A DNA stretch of 64,000 nt from JAXMBN01 sp046349875 (GTDB lineage Bacteria > Planctomycetota > Planctomycetia > Pirellulales > Pirellulaceae), in assembly GCA_046349875.1 (NCBI GenBank), contig JAXMBN010000004.1, positions 62,001-126,000 of the forward strand, read 5' to 3'. Positions 27,214-36,456 of this stretch are shown piece after piece. The position numbers were made by a program, and so were the translations under genes. Within the stretch, counting starts at the first letter, position 1. Each line of letters opens with the position of its first letter. Under the pieces are notes generated by a model. That model saw nothing but the letters and a program-made list of their open reading frames with translations. It did not search any database and was not told the origin of the DNA.

Positions 27214-28056
27214 ATGGGCATCCAGGATCGAGATTACTACACGAACGAAGCTCCGCGGGGTCTCGCCCCCTCCTGGAGCAATCGTTCCGTTATCTCGTGG
27301 TTGATCATTATCAACGTGGCACTGTATGTCATCGATATTCTCGTGTCGCCACGAAAGCACGAGATTACCGAGTTTTTGGTGCTTCATGCTTCGGATGCAA
27401 ATCAACCTTGGATGCTTTGGCGAACACTTTCTTACGGATTTGCGCATAGCCCATTCAACATCTTCCACCTTTTTTGGAACATGCTTGGCCTATGGATGCT
27501 TGGTAGGGCAGTAGAAGAACACTATGGAAGGTGGGAATTTCTTAGGATTTATCTGTTGGCCGTTGTATTGGGTGGAGCCGGTTGGCTGCTTCGCCATGCA
27601 TGGAACGGAGATGGCGGTCTCCTTGGAGCCTCAGGTGCCGTCTGTTGCATTGAAATGCTCTTCATATTGAATTTCCCTCGGGTCATCTTGATGATCTGGG
27701 GTGTTATCCCAACACCAGCTTGGCTCGTTGGAGTTTTCCTCGTCGCGGGCAACCTCATTCAAGACTCTCGAAACAACATTGCGATCGATGTCCACTTGAT
27801 TGGAATTGCCTTTGCAGCCGTTTATTTTTATTTAGGCCTCCATTTTGGAATCGAACATTGGCGTATTCGATGGAAGAATCTTTGGAGACCTCGATTGAAA
27901 GTTCATGATCCGATTTCCGATTCTCGCGATGAAGAAGAAATGGATCGATTGCTCAAGAAGATGCACGATCAGGGCCAAGACTCGCTCACCTCTTCCGAGC
28001 GTAAGTTTATGGAACGCTATTCCCGTAAACTTCGACAGCGCCGCCAAGAATCCTAA
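27214..28056 (+). CDS. Rhomboid-family intramembrane serine protease
   Basis: Integral membrane protease of 280 residues with about six helices. The catalytic Ser140 lies in GLLGASGAV, the catalytic His194 in AIDVHLIG, and the helix-2 motif HLFWN (His85, Asn89) supplies the oxyanion stabiliser. It cleaves transmembrane substrates inside the membrane. A 55-residue charged C-terminal tail (EEEMDRLLKKMHDQG and SSERKFMERYSRK) follows the last helix and faces the cytosol; this tail is common in planctomycete members as I recall. Another in-frame start is not needed; ATG 27214 gives the family N-terminus. Confidence 0.9.
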   Translation: MGIQDRDYYTNEAPRGLAPSWSNRSVISWLIIINVALYVIDILVSPRKHEITEFLVLHASDANQPWMLWRTLSYGFAHSPFNIFHLFWNMLGLWMLGRAVEEHYGRWEFLRIYLLAVVLGGAGWLLRHAWNGDGGLLGASGAVCCIEMLFILNFPRVILMIWGVIPTPAWLVGVFLVAGNLIQDSRNNIAIDVHLIGIAFAAVYFYLGLHFGIEHWRIRWKNLWRPRLKVHDPISDSRDEEEMDRLLKKMHDQGQDSLTSSERKFMERYSRKLRQRRQES

Positions 28057-28124
28057 CCTTCATCATTCGCTTCGAATCTCACGAAGCGTTGTTCCCTTTC
28101 AGCCTCCGGTAAAGAACTCTGAGA

Positions 28125-29392
28125 ATGACGACTGCAAATCCTTTCCCCACCTTGCGCCGCGACATCGCTGGTATTGCCGTATCCGAATTGGTTTCCCGAT
28201 TTGGAACACCGACCTACATCTATGATGCCTCAACGATTAATCAAAAGATCGATGACCTGAAGGCATTCGACATCATTCGCTATGCGCAAAAGGCATGCAA
28301 CAATATCGCGATTTTGGATCGCATGCGAAAAAAGGGAGTGGTGGTGGATGCCGTAACCGCCGGTGAAGTGCAACGTGCATTGAAGGCAGGCTATCAACCT
28401 CACGGAGAACCGCACCCCATCGTCTACACATCAGACCTTCTGGATCGTGCGGGCGCTGAAATCGTGAAGCGATTGGGCCTGCATGTCAATTGCGGCTCAC
28501 CTGACATGATTCGACAGATGAGCGAGTTGATTCCGGGTTGCTCGATAACCCTTCGCATCAACCCGGGCTTTGGTCACGGGCATAGCCAAAAGACCAACAC
28601 GGGTGGTCCTCAATCCAAGCACGGCATTTGGCACGAGAACCTTCAAGATTGCTTATTGATGGCCGATCGCCATGGCGTCATGATTTCGGGCGTTCATATG
28701 CACATCGGAAGCGGAACCGACTTGGAGCATCTCGCGCAGGTCTCTGGGTCGATGGAGCAGATCGTCGAACAAGTAGGCCGAAGCGTAACGACCATCAGCG
28801 CTGGTGGCGGTCTACCTGTTCCCTATCGACAAGGTCAGTCCTATGTCGATATCGACCGTTACTTCCAACTTTGGAATGCGAGCCGCAATCGGCTCCAAGA
28901 AAAGTTTGGACATAAAATCCGACTCGAAATCGAACCAGGACGTTACTTGGTGGCCGAAAGCGGTTTCTTGGTGGCGGAGATTCGATCGGTGAAGAAGATG
29001 GGCGATAACCTTTTCTATCTCGTCGATGCAGGCTTCAACGATCTAGCTCGCCCTATTCTATACGGTGCATACCATCCCATCTCCATCGTCAAACGAGACG
29101 GTTCCACTCCGAATCATGAAGTGGATGTCGTGGTCGCTGGACCTCTTTGCGAGTCGGGTGATATCTTCACACAAGAGGAAGGTGGCTTCGTGGCCAAGCG
29201 TCCCGATTGCCTGTGGCGAATGTTGGAGACTATTTGGTTCTTGAAGTTGCTGGTGCCTACGGTTTCGTGATGTCTAGCAACTACAACGGACGCTACCGGG
29301 CAGAAGAAGTTCTCATCGAGAATGGCGTTCCACACACAATCCGCAAACGAGAATCCTTTGACGATCTTGTTCGAGGCGAGTGCATTCCCTAA
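28125..29392 (+). pseudogene. lysA: Diaminopimelate decarboxylase, one frameshift near the 3' end
   Basis: PLP enzyme making lysine from meso-diaminopimelate. Lys56 in RYAQKACNN is the expected PLP lysine. HMHIGSG, SAGGGLPVPY and CESGDIF are family motifs. The first frame (28125-29270) breaks near 29200-29207. The conserved C-terminal end continues in another frame as LPVANVGDYLVLEV, then AGAYGFVMSSNYNG, ending at 29392. A single missing T in a TTT run (about 29206) would restore one reading frame of about 423 residues, the normal length. Since lysA is normally essential for lysine and peptidoglycan precursor supply, sequence error is more likely than loss. A terminator hairpin follows. Confidence 0.9.
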
Positions 29393-29440
29393 GTTCGCGT
29401 ATGCCTCCGCCGAGCGTATTTCCAGAAAATCCTTGAGAAT

Positions 29441-29477
29441 GATGGCCAGATCAACGCGATCTGGCCATCGACATTTT
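29441..29477 (+). terminator. Intrinsic terminator after lysA
   Basis: GATGGCCAGATC (29441-29452) pairs perfectly with GATCTGGCCATC (29458-29469) around an AACGC loop, followed by GACATTTTG. It is the only strong stem between lysA and gpx. Confidence 0.7.
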
Positions 29478-29617
29478 GTGGAATTCCATTGCTGAATCCG
29501 TAGGGTGGCATTTTACACAGTTGCCTTCTGCCTTCGGCTGGTAACAATAAGGTGTCGATGTCCGCGGACTTATCTTCCGCACTTACCTGCCTTTGTTCTT
29601 AACGGAGTCCCACCCGA

Positions 29618-30184
29618 ATGGTTTCTCGATTACTGCTTTCTGGATTTGTAGCTATGGCTCTCTGCAGCATTGGTAATGCCACTGAACCCAATGACTCCAA
29701 TGCATTGTCGTTTCAAGTGAAGTCGATCGATGGCGAGGCTGTTGCACTTTCTAAGTACAAGGGCAAGGTCGTCGTGATCGTCAACGTCGCCAGCAAGTGC
29801 GGCCTGACTCCACAATACGACGGACTCCAAAAGCTCTACGACAAGTACAAGGATAAGGGGCTCGTTATTCTTGGTTTCCCATGCAACCAATTTGGTGCTC
29901 AAGAACCAGGCTCGAACACGGAAATCAAGAGTTCTGTTCAAGCAAGTACAATGTGACCTTTGACCTGTTCGACAAAATTGATGTGAACGGCAACGGCGTA
30001 GCGACCTCTACAAATACCTGACTTCACAAGAGACTCAACCGACCGGTAAAGGGAAGATCTCCTGGAACTTCGAAAAGTTTGTTGTGGATCGCGATGGCAA
30101 ATTGATCGCACGCTACCAACCTCGAACCAATCCTGACGATAAGGATTTCGTCTTGCTACCATTGAAAAAGCTCTTGGAAAGTAA
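29618..30184 (+). pseudogene. Secreted glutathione peroxidase, at least two frameshifts
   Basis: Thiol peroxidase of the GPx family with a signal peptide (MVSRLLLSGFVAMALCSIGN). The catalytic Cys61 is in NVASKCGLTPQY, Gln91 in FPCNQFGAQEPG, and Trp in GKISWNFEKF, so the Cys-Gln-Trp triad is complete if frames are joined. The first frame stops after EIKSSVQ. The sense resumes as EFCSSKYNVTFDLFDKIDV and again as LYKYLTSQETQPTGKGKISW, so at least two single-base losses occurred (near 29931 and 30000-30007). The third frame would run to 30398, past a UUCG-loop terminator. A TAA at 30182-30184 in a neighbouring frame fits the family end, so a third indel is likely. It removes peroxides outside the cytoplasm. 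Confidence 0.78.
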
Positions 30185-30217
30185 TCCAACTCCATGCGTT
30201 CTCATCGCGTCCAATGG

Positions 30218-30245
30218 AAAGGGGAGTTTCGACTCCTTTTTATTT
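30218..30245 (+). terminator. UUCG-loop intrinsic terminator after gpx
   Basis: AAAGGGGAGT (30218-30227) pairs with ACTCCTTTTT (30232-30241), two positions being G-U, closed by a TTCG tetraloop and followed by T-rich sequence. It places the real gpx end near 30184. Confidence 0.8.
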
Positions 30246-30320
30246 GCATTTCGGTTGACTTTAACCTATGCGTCAAAACGATTCGGGGCGCTTCAACAGA
30301 TTGGAATTGCATCCACGAGA

Positions 30321-31742
<1,422 letters not shown>

Positions 31743-31759
31743 ATTCTCGAACTCGAATC

Positions 31760-34612
31760 TCAATAGATGTAAAAGAACTCGTTCGAATTGAATAGAGCAG
31801 CCACAATTCGTGCCAATGTCTCAACATCCTCATCAACATCCGAGGGAGAATAATCAGGGACGAACTGATCCATTGCATGAAGCGATTCCACGTACGAGAA
31901 TCGCTCGCCTGTATTTTCTTCAATGGCATCGCGTCGAATGGATCGAGGCAACGGAACACTTGACGCAACTTTCATTTGAGGACGAACATCCTCCCAAAAT
32001 TTTTTGCAAGCTGCCATTTCCACCGCCGTTGGTTGGCGAGCGAGTATTTTTTCAAAGCAGCGTGTGATCGCTGTCTCGCGATCCGAATTGGCCTTCAAGA
32101 TTTGCAATGCCAAGACAACCGAACGGTCTTGAGTAAACTGACTGTTCCACAACTGAAACACTTGGGGTGCATTCACCGATTGGTCGCGAGCTTCGCAAGA
32201 TAGGTCAGGCGTGGGTGCATTGAATACTTCAAACCATGGCAACGGGAGACCGCGAAGTCGATGCACATAGAGTGCTCGTCGATTCCGTTGCGATGGTAAA
32301 GGATTGGGCACCCATGCTTCGGCAAACGTACCCATCACCTGGCGAGGCTGAAAGGCAACTTCGGGATGCAAGATCGGTCGGCATGGAATGCCACCTGTGG
32401 CCATGTTCAATTCACCAGTGCATTGCAGCATGGCATCGTGGAGTTCTTCAGCCATCAGTCTTCGCGATTGGAAGGCAGCATAAGATTCGCGAAGTGGATC
32501 TAACTCGTCATACGATTTTTGATTCGGATGTGCGGTACTTCTCCGATAGGCCTCGCTTTGGAGAATGCGCGCGTGCATCTTCTTGATCGACCAACCATCT
32601 CGGATGAACTGATCAGCCAAGTAATCAAGCAGTTCAGGATGCGTTGGCTTCTTCCCGGTTGTCCCAAAATTATTTGGCGAATCGACAAGTCCCTTTCCAA
32701 AATGCCATTTCCAAAGACGATTGACCATCACTCTTGCCGTAAGATGCTTAGCATCGCTCGTCATCCATTTGGCGAGAGCTGTCCTGCGTCCGCTAGTGGA
32801 TTCAAACTCATGAGGTCGCTGATTCTTTGATGCAGCTGTCAAGACTCCTGCCATGACCTCGGGTCCCAAACTAAACGGATCACCACTCAGCAAAATATGG
32901 AATGGTTCTGCGGACCTGACAAAAGGTGTCCCAGGTATCGCAATGGGAGCGGTTACTGATTTGTACTCGGGCGTCGAACCATTGAATACCGAATGCGCTT
33001 TTGGTTGATATCGATCAAGCTCCCAGGTAAGTCGCTCAAGTCCTTTTCTCGCAATGCGTTCTAGCCCAAATTGCTCGGGGGTAAAGCCAACCAACTTCGG
33101 TGGAAACTTCGACTCATCCATTCCTTGCTTCAGAAGATGGGCCCGAGCTCTCTCAAATACACCTCGCCCTTTTTCCGTATTGGGTCCTTTGGCTTGGCGG
33201 ACAAACTGAATGGCCTCATTCCACGGCTCGATAGGATGAGATCGTTCAGCGAACCACTTCTCTGCATTACTTAATAGTTCTTGATCGAGCTGTTCGAGGG
33301 TTGCACGATATTCATGCTCACGACTTCTCAGCCCTTTTTGCTCATCAAATCCATCTACGTTCTCATCCATTGAGAATGGAACTTGGCGTTCACAAAGTTG
33401 TGTGTATTGAAAGACAGCCTGGATGGAATAGTAGTCCCTAGTTGGCACTGGATCAAACTTGTGATCATGGCATCTAGCACATTGCAATGCATGACCCAAG
33501 AAGGTTTCGCCAATGCTATTGGTGACGTCATCGAGAAAGCGTTGTCGAGCAACCTGCGCCACCTCCATACCTGTCAATTCCCACGGTCCCATCCGCAGAA
33601 AGCCCGTTGCCAAAAGACTCTCCGAATCGGAGCCCAGCAACTCATCCCCAGCGAGCTGTTCCAAGAGAAAAATACTGAAAGGCTTGTCGGAATTGAAAGC
33701 TCGCACAACATAGTCACGATACCGCCAAGCATTTCCGCGAACATAGTCATTCGCAAAACCTGCCGAGTCCGCATACCGCACTACATCTAACCAATGTTGA
33801 GCCATCTGTTCACCGTAATGAGGTGAGCTCAACAACTTCTCGCACCAATCCGCAACGACTTTTTCCGTAGGCCTTGGGTCCTTAAGAAATGACTCAACAT
33901 CGCGAGCTGTCGGAGGCAAACCGAGGATGTCGAAATACATACGACGGATCAGCGTATCGCGAGCGGCTTCCGGAGCCACTTCGAGCCCTATAGGCAATCG
34001 TTGACGAATCCAAAAGTCGATGGGACTTCCCTTCCACTCGGCTGCCACATCATGTTTGCCAAGAGGTTGGTAGGCCCATACTTCGTCCCGCTTATAGTCT
34101 CTTTGATTCCAATCCCTACTTAGACCATCCGATGTTTGAATCGAAACACGATCCTTTGAAACAGATGCAGGCAAAGTAGTTTGCAGTTCCTGAATTCGCG
34201 ACTCGCTCGGCCAAACCGCTCCGCTTCGCAACCACGTTCGGACTGTATCGACCTGCGACGATGTTAGTGCCTCTGCTGCCTTGGGAGGCATGCTTGGCCA
34301 GTCTTCAGACTTTCGTTGAATGGCCAAAAGAATCGGGCTACGATCTAAGTTCGTCAAATCAAAGAGAGCTGCCTTGCGATCGCCCCCTTTTCGAAATCCA
34401 TCGGCGTGGGACAAAGACAAGCCACTTTGTGGATCTTGATCCGAATGGCAACCCACGCACTTCGATTGAATGATCGGAAGCACATCGCGGACGAAGGCCA
34501 ATTCACCTTCTCGTGCCCAAACGGGTGCCATCGATACTAGCGAGCCGATGAGGAATGTTCCGATCCATATTCTCATCGTATGCGGCTGAATGCCATGGAG
34601 CGTGCTTGCCAT
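31760..34612 (-). CDS. PSD1/DUF1549-DUF1553 cytochrome-like secreted protein
   Basis: 950-residue planctomycete-type protein. Order: signal peptide (about 13-33), cytochrome-c-like PSCyt1 domain with CVGCH (Cys52, Cys55, His56), DUF1549 (about 190-400; WLDVVRYADSAGFANDY) and DUF1553 (about 600-900; LAKWMTSDAKHLTARVMVN; RLWKWHFGKGLVDSPNNFG). A second CARCH lies in LQCARCHDHKFDPVPTRDY, giving two heme-binding sites. These proteins are predicted periplasmic redox partners or catalytic subunits whose function is unknown; they pair with DUF1501 proteins. AGGAG eight bases ahead fixes ATG 34612. Confidence 0.9.
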   Translation of the reverse strand: MASTLHGIQPHTMRIWIGTFLIGSLVSMAPVWAREGELAFVRDVLPIIQSKCVGCHSDQDPQSGLSLSHADGFRKGGDRKAALFDLTNLDRSPILLAIQRKSEDWPSMPPKAAEALTSSQVDTVRTWLRSGAVWPSESRIQELQTTLPASVSKDRVSIQTSDGLSRDWNQRDYKRDEVWAYQPLGKHDVAAEWKGSPIDFWIRQRLPIGLEVAPEAARDTLIRRMYFDILGLPPTARDVESFLKDPRPTEKVVADWCEKLLSSPHYGEQMAQHWLDVVRYADSAGFANDYVRGNAWRYRDYVVRAFNSDKPFSIFLLEQLAGDELLGSDSESLLATGFLRMGPWELTGMEVAQVARQRFLDDVTNSIGETFLGHALQCARCHDHKFDPVPTRDYYSIQAVFQYTQLCERQVPFSMDENVDGFDEQKGLRSREHEYRATLEQLDQELLSNAEKWFAERSHPIEPWNEAIQFVRQAKGPNTEKGRGVFERARAHLLKQGMDESKFPPKLVGFTPEQFGLERIARKGLERLTWELDRYQPKAHSVFNGSTPEYKSVTAPIAIPGTPFVRSAEPFHILLSGDPFSLGPEVMAGVLTAASKNQRPHEFESTSGRRTALAKWMTSDAKHLTARVMVNRLWKWHFGKGLVDSPNNFGTTGKKPTHPELLDYLADQFIRDGWSIKKMHARILQSEAYRRSTAHPNQKSYDELDPLRESYAAFQSRRLMAEELHDAMLQCTGELNMATGGIPCRPILHPEVAFQPRQVMGTFAEAWVPNPLPSQRNRRALYVHRLRGLPLPWFEVFNAPTPDLSCEARDQSVNAPQVFQLWNSQFTQDRSVVLALQILKANSDRETAITRCFEKILARQPTAVEMAACKKFWEDVRPQMKVASSVPLPRSIRRDAIEENTGERFSYVESLHAMDQFVPDYSPSDVDEDVETLARIVAALFNSNEFFYIY

Positions 34613-34694
34613 CCACCATCTCCTTTTGCATGGATTCTAGCATTCCCGCCACCAACTCCCAAACAATAGTTGCCAGCCACCTATTGTTGGCGCG

Positions 34695-34727
34695 CAAAAA
34701 AAGAGGGCTGAGTTTCCTCAGCCCTCT
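34695..34727 (-). terminator. Strong terminator of the DUF1559-lipoprotein operon
   Basis: On the - strand an 11-bp perfect stem (34727-34717 with 34712-34702) is followed by seven or more T (complement of the A-run 34696-34702). It lies just after the lipoprotein stop at 34754. Confidence 0.88.
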
Positions 34728-34753
34728 TTCCGAATCTTCGATGAGAGTCTTCG

Positions 34754-34912
34754 TTACGCTGGCTCTGGAGCCGGTGGAACGTTGGACTTCATTTCGGTTG
34801 GATTCTTCTTGACTGGCGCCTTTTCAGGTTCGGCAGGCTTTCGAGATTCGCCTCCACAACCGACCAAGAACGCTGACACAGTCAGAATCGCGACAAATTT
34901 CTTCAAACCCAT
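34754..34912 (-). CDS. Small lipoprotein (52 residues)
   Basis: Too short for usual gene calls but well supported. ATG 34912 is preceded by GAGGAG seven bases away. The peptide starts MGLKKFVAILTVSAFLVGCG with a lipobox (VGC, Cys19), and the rest is a Lys/Glu/Pro-rich tail (KPAEPEKAPVKK). It is 15 bases downstream of the DUF1559 gene and before a strong terminator. Tiny lipoproteins after DUF1559 genes are a recurrent planctomycete arrangement as far as I know. Its role is unknown; an accessory to the pilin-like protein is only a guess. Confidence 0.85.
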   Translation of the reverse strand: MGLKKFVAILTVSAFLVGCGGESRKPAEPEKAPVKKNPTEMKSNVPPAPEPA

Positions 34913-34927
34913 TTGGGTCTCCTCTAA

Positions 34928-36076
34928 TTACTGAAGGGTGCTTCCGTCGAAGGTTTCACCGTCTGCACGGCCACCGAGACGAAGCATAATGTCTGCATCG
35001 GTGTTCAATGGAATCGCCTTGACCGAGCCGTCAGCGAGAGTCCACTGAAGAACACCACCGGTGTGCATGCTGCTAAAGCGGAACCAAGCCTTGGTTGCTG
35101 CATTGTATGGAGTTCCAGCCATGTTCTTGGCATTCCAGTGAATTGGAAGACCAGAAGAAGTCCAGCTGAACGAAAGGTTACGACCTTGTGGCTTGTTGCC
35201 GTCGGTCCAGCTTCCGGTAACTTCACCGAACATGAGGGTGTTCGAAGTTCCGTCGCTGATGGTAGCGATGGTGTTGGTCTTGTTGAAACGGAAGATACCT
35301 TCGTAGGTGTCGATCGCAGTGGCAGTCGTTCCGGTTACACCGAAATCAGTCGAGTTGTTTGGAAAACGACCAACAACGCCAAGATAGTTGGTTGGTTGGG
35401 TATCACGTGCGATCGGACGGGTAGGAACGTCGTTCATGTAATAGCCAGTGACGGTTGGACCTGGAACGCCCATAACCGTGAAAAGATATCCCTTGTCCGA
35501 CGCATTTGGAACGAATGCTACGTCAGCAAAGTCCGATGGGCAAAGGAACGCAGGAACCTTGGTGGTCGTAACCCGCATGATGTCACCGAAGTAAACGTTT
35601 CCACCGCCTTGAGGAACGGTGAACGTACCGCCGTTGTCATAGTACCAAGCGAAGCGGCGAGAGTTCATTGGCGAAGGAGCCGTGTTCTCGTTAGCGATAG
35701 GACCAAAGTAGTTCTTGGCTTCGAGGTCCAAGTTGGTTGCGAACGGTTGATAGATCGCGTTTTGCTCCAAGTAAGGGAGCAACATCACCAAGTGACCAAC
35801 GTAGGTGTACTTAGCGTCGTTGTAGTTCGCATTGTAGGTTGGTGCACATTGCGAAGCTGGGAACTTCTTGTAAGCGGACTCGAAGTTATGAGCAGCCAAA
35901 CCCAATTGCTTGAGGTTGTTTTGGCAGCTCATACGGCGAGCAGCTTCACGTGCTTGCTGAACTGCTGGAAGAAGCAATCCAACAAGAATCCCAATGATGG
36001 CAATCACGACGAGGAGTTCAACCAGCGTGAATGCCTTTCGAGCGAATGCCTTTCGCCCAAGAATGAAATGATGCAT
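34928..36076 (-). CDS. DUF1559 prepilin-like protein
   Basis: 382-residue protein with a type IV pilin/pseudopilin N-terminus (RKAFTLVELLVVIAIIG, Glu at +5) and the DUF1559 body (QNNLKQLGLAAHNFES; LCPSDFADVAF). It ends with the family motif DGSVKAIPLNTDADIM. The residue before the cleavage site is Ala, where Gly is usual. A 15-base repeat encodes KAFAR twice next to it. DUF1559 proteins are abundant in planctomycetes, predicted to be exported and to form or decorate pilus-like surface structures; function unproven. AGAGGAA precedes ATG 36076. Confidence 0.92.
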   Translation of the reverse strand: MHHFILGRKAFARKAFTLVELLVVIAIIGILVGLLLPAVQQAREAARRMSCQNNLKQLGLAAHNFESAYKKFPASQCAPTYNANYNDAKYTYVGHLVMLLPYLEQNAIYQPFATNLDLEAKNYFGPIANENTAPSPMNSRRFAWYYDNGGTFTVPQGGGNVYFGDIMRVTTTKVPAFLCPSDFADVAFVPNASDKGYLFTVMGVPGPTVTGYYMNDVPTRPIARDTQPTNYLGVVGRFPNNSTDFGVTGTTATAIDTYEGIFRFNKTNTIATISDGTSNTLMFGEVTGSWTDGNKPQGRNLSFSWTSSGLPIHWNAKNMAGTPYNAATKAWFRFSSMHTGGVLQWTLADGSVKAIPLNTDADIMLRLGGRADGETFDGSTLQ

Positions 36077-36443
36077 AGCAATTCCTCTAGAAAAAGAAAA
36101 CAGAACAAAACACTCTGCTGAAGAGATGAGATCAGCTTATTGCTTTGCAGAAACTCCGACCTTGAAAAAAGCAAACGTATCAGACACTAGTTTCCACAAA
36201 TCTTTGAAACTTTTTGTGATCCAAGAATCTGCAAACTCGGGCGAATACTCTCTCGAACAGCTATTAGTGAATCTATTGATAGCATTACTTTATGCGCATG
36301 CGAGCCCATAAATCGCGCTTCGACAGCCATATTACTCTTGCAATCGGGCAAGTAGAAGCCACTTTAATACGAAGTCACGAAAGAATTCTCGAAAAATTTT
36401 CAGGAATACGGCAACCCACCCATTGCAGCGATACGAAATGTCG
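36077..36443. other. Intergenic region upstream of the DUF1559 operon
   Basis: 367 bases, AT-rich near 36100-36300, presumably carrying the promoter for the operon. A long but imperfect hairpin overlaps the end of the ABC permease (36425-36456). I see no reading frame. Confidence 0.4.
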
Positions 36444-36456
36444 CTATTCGTACTGC
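36425..36456 (-). terminator. Imperfect hairpin at the stop of the ABC permease gene
   Basis: TACGAA/TTCGTA and GCAG/CTGC pair with a three-base bulge. It overlaps the permease stop codon and lacks an immediate T-run, so termination is uncertain. Confidence 0.3.

Noticed and set aside
35063..36121. Long + strand open frame (352 residues) opposite the DUF1559 gene
   Set aside because: Shadow of the DUF1559 gene; no recognised motif or Shine-Dalgarno sequence.
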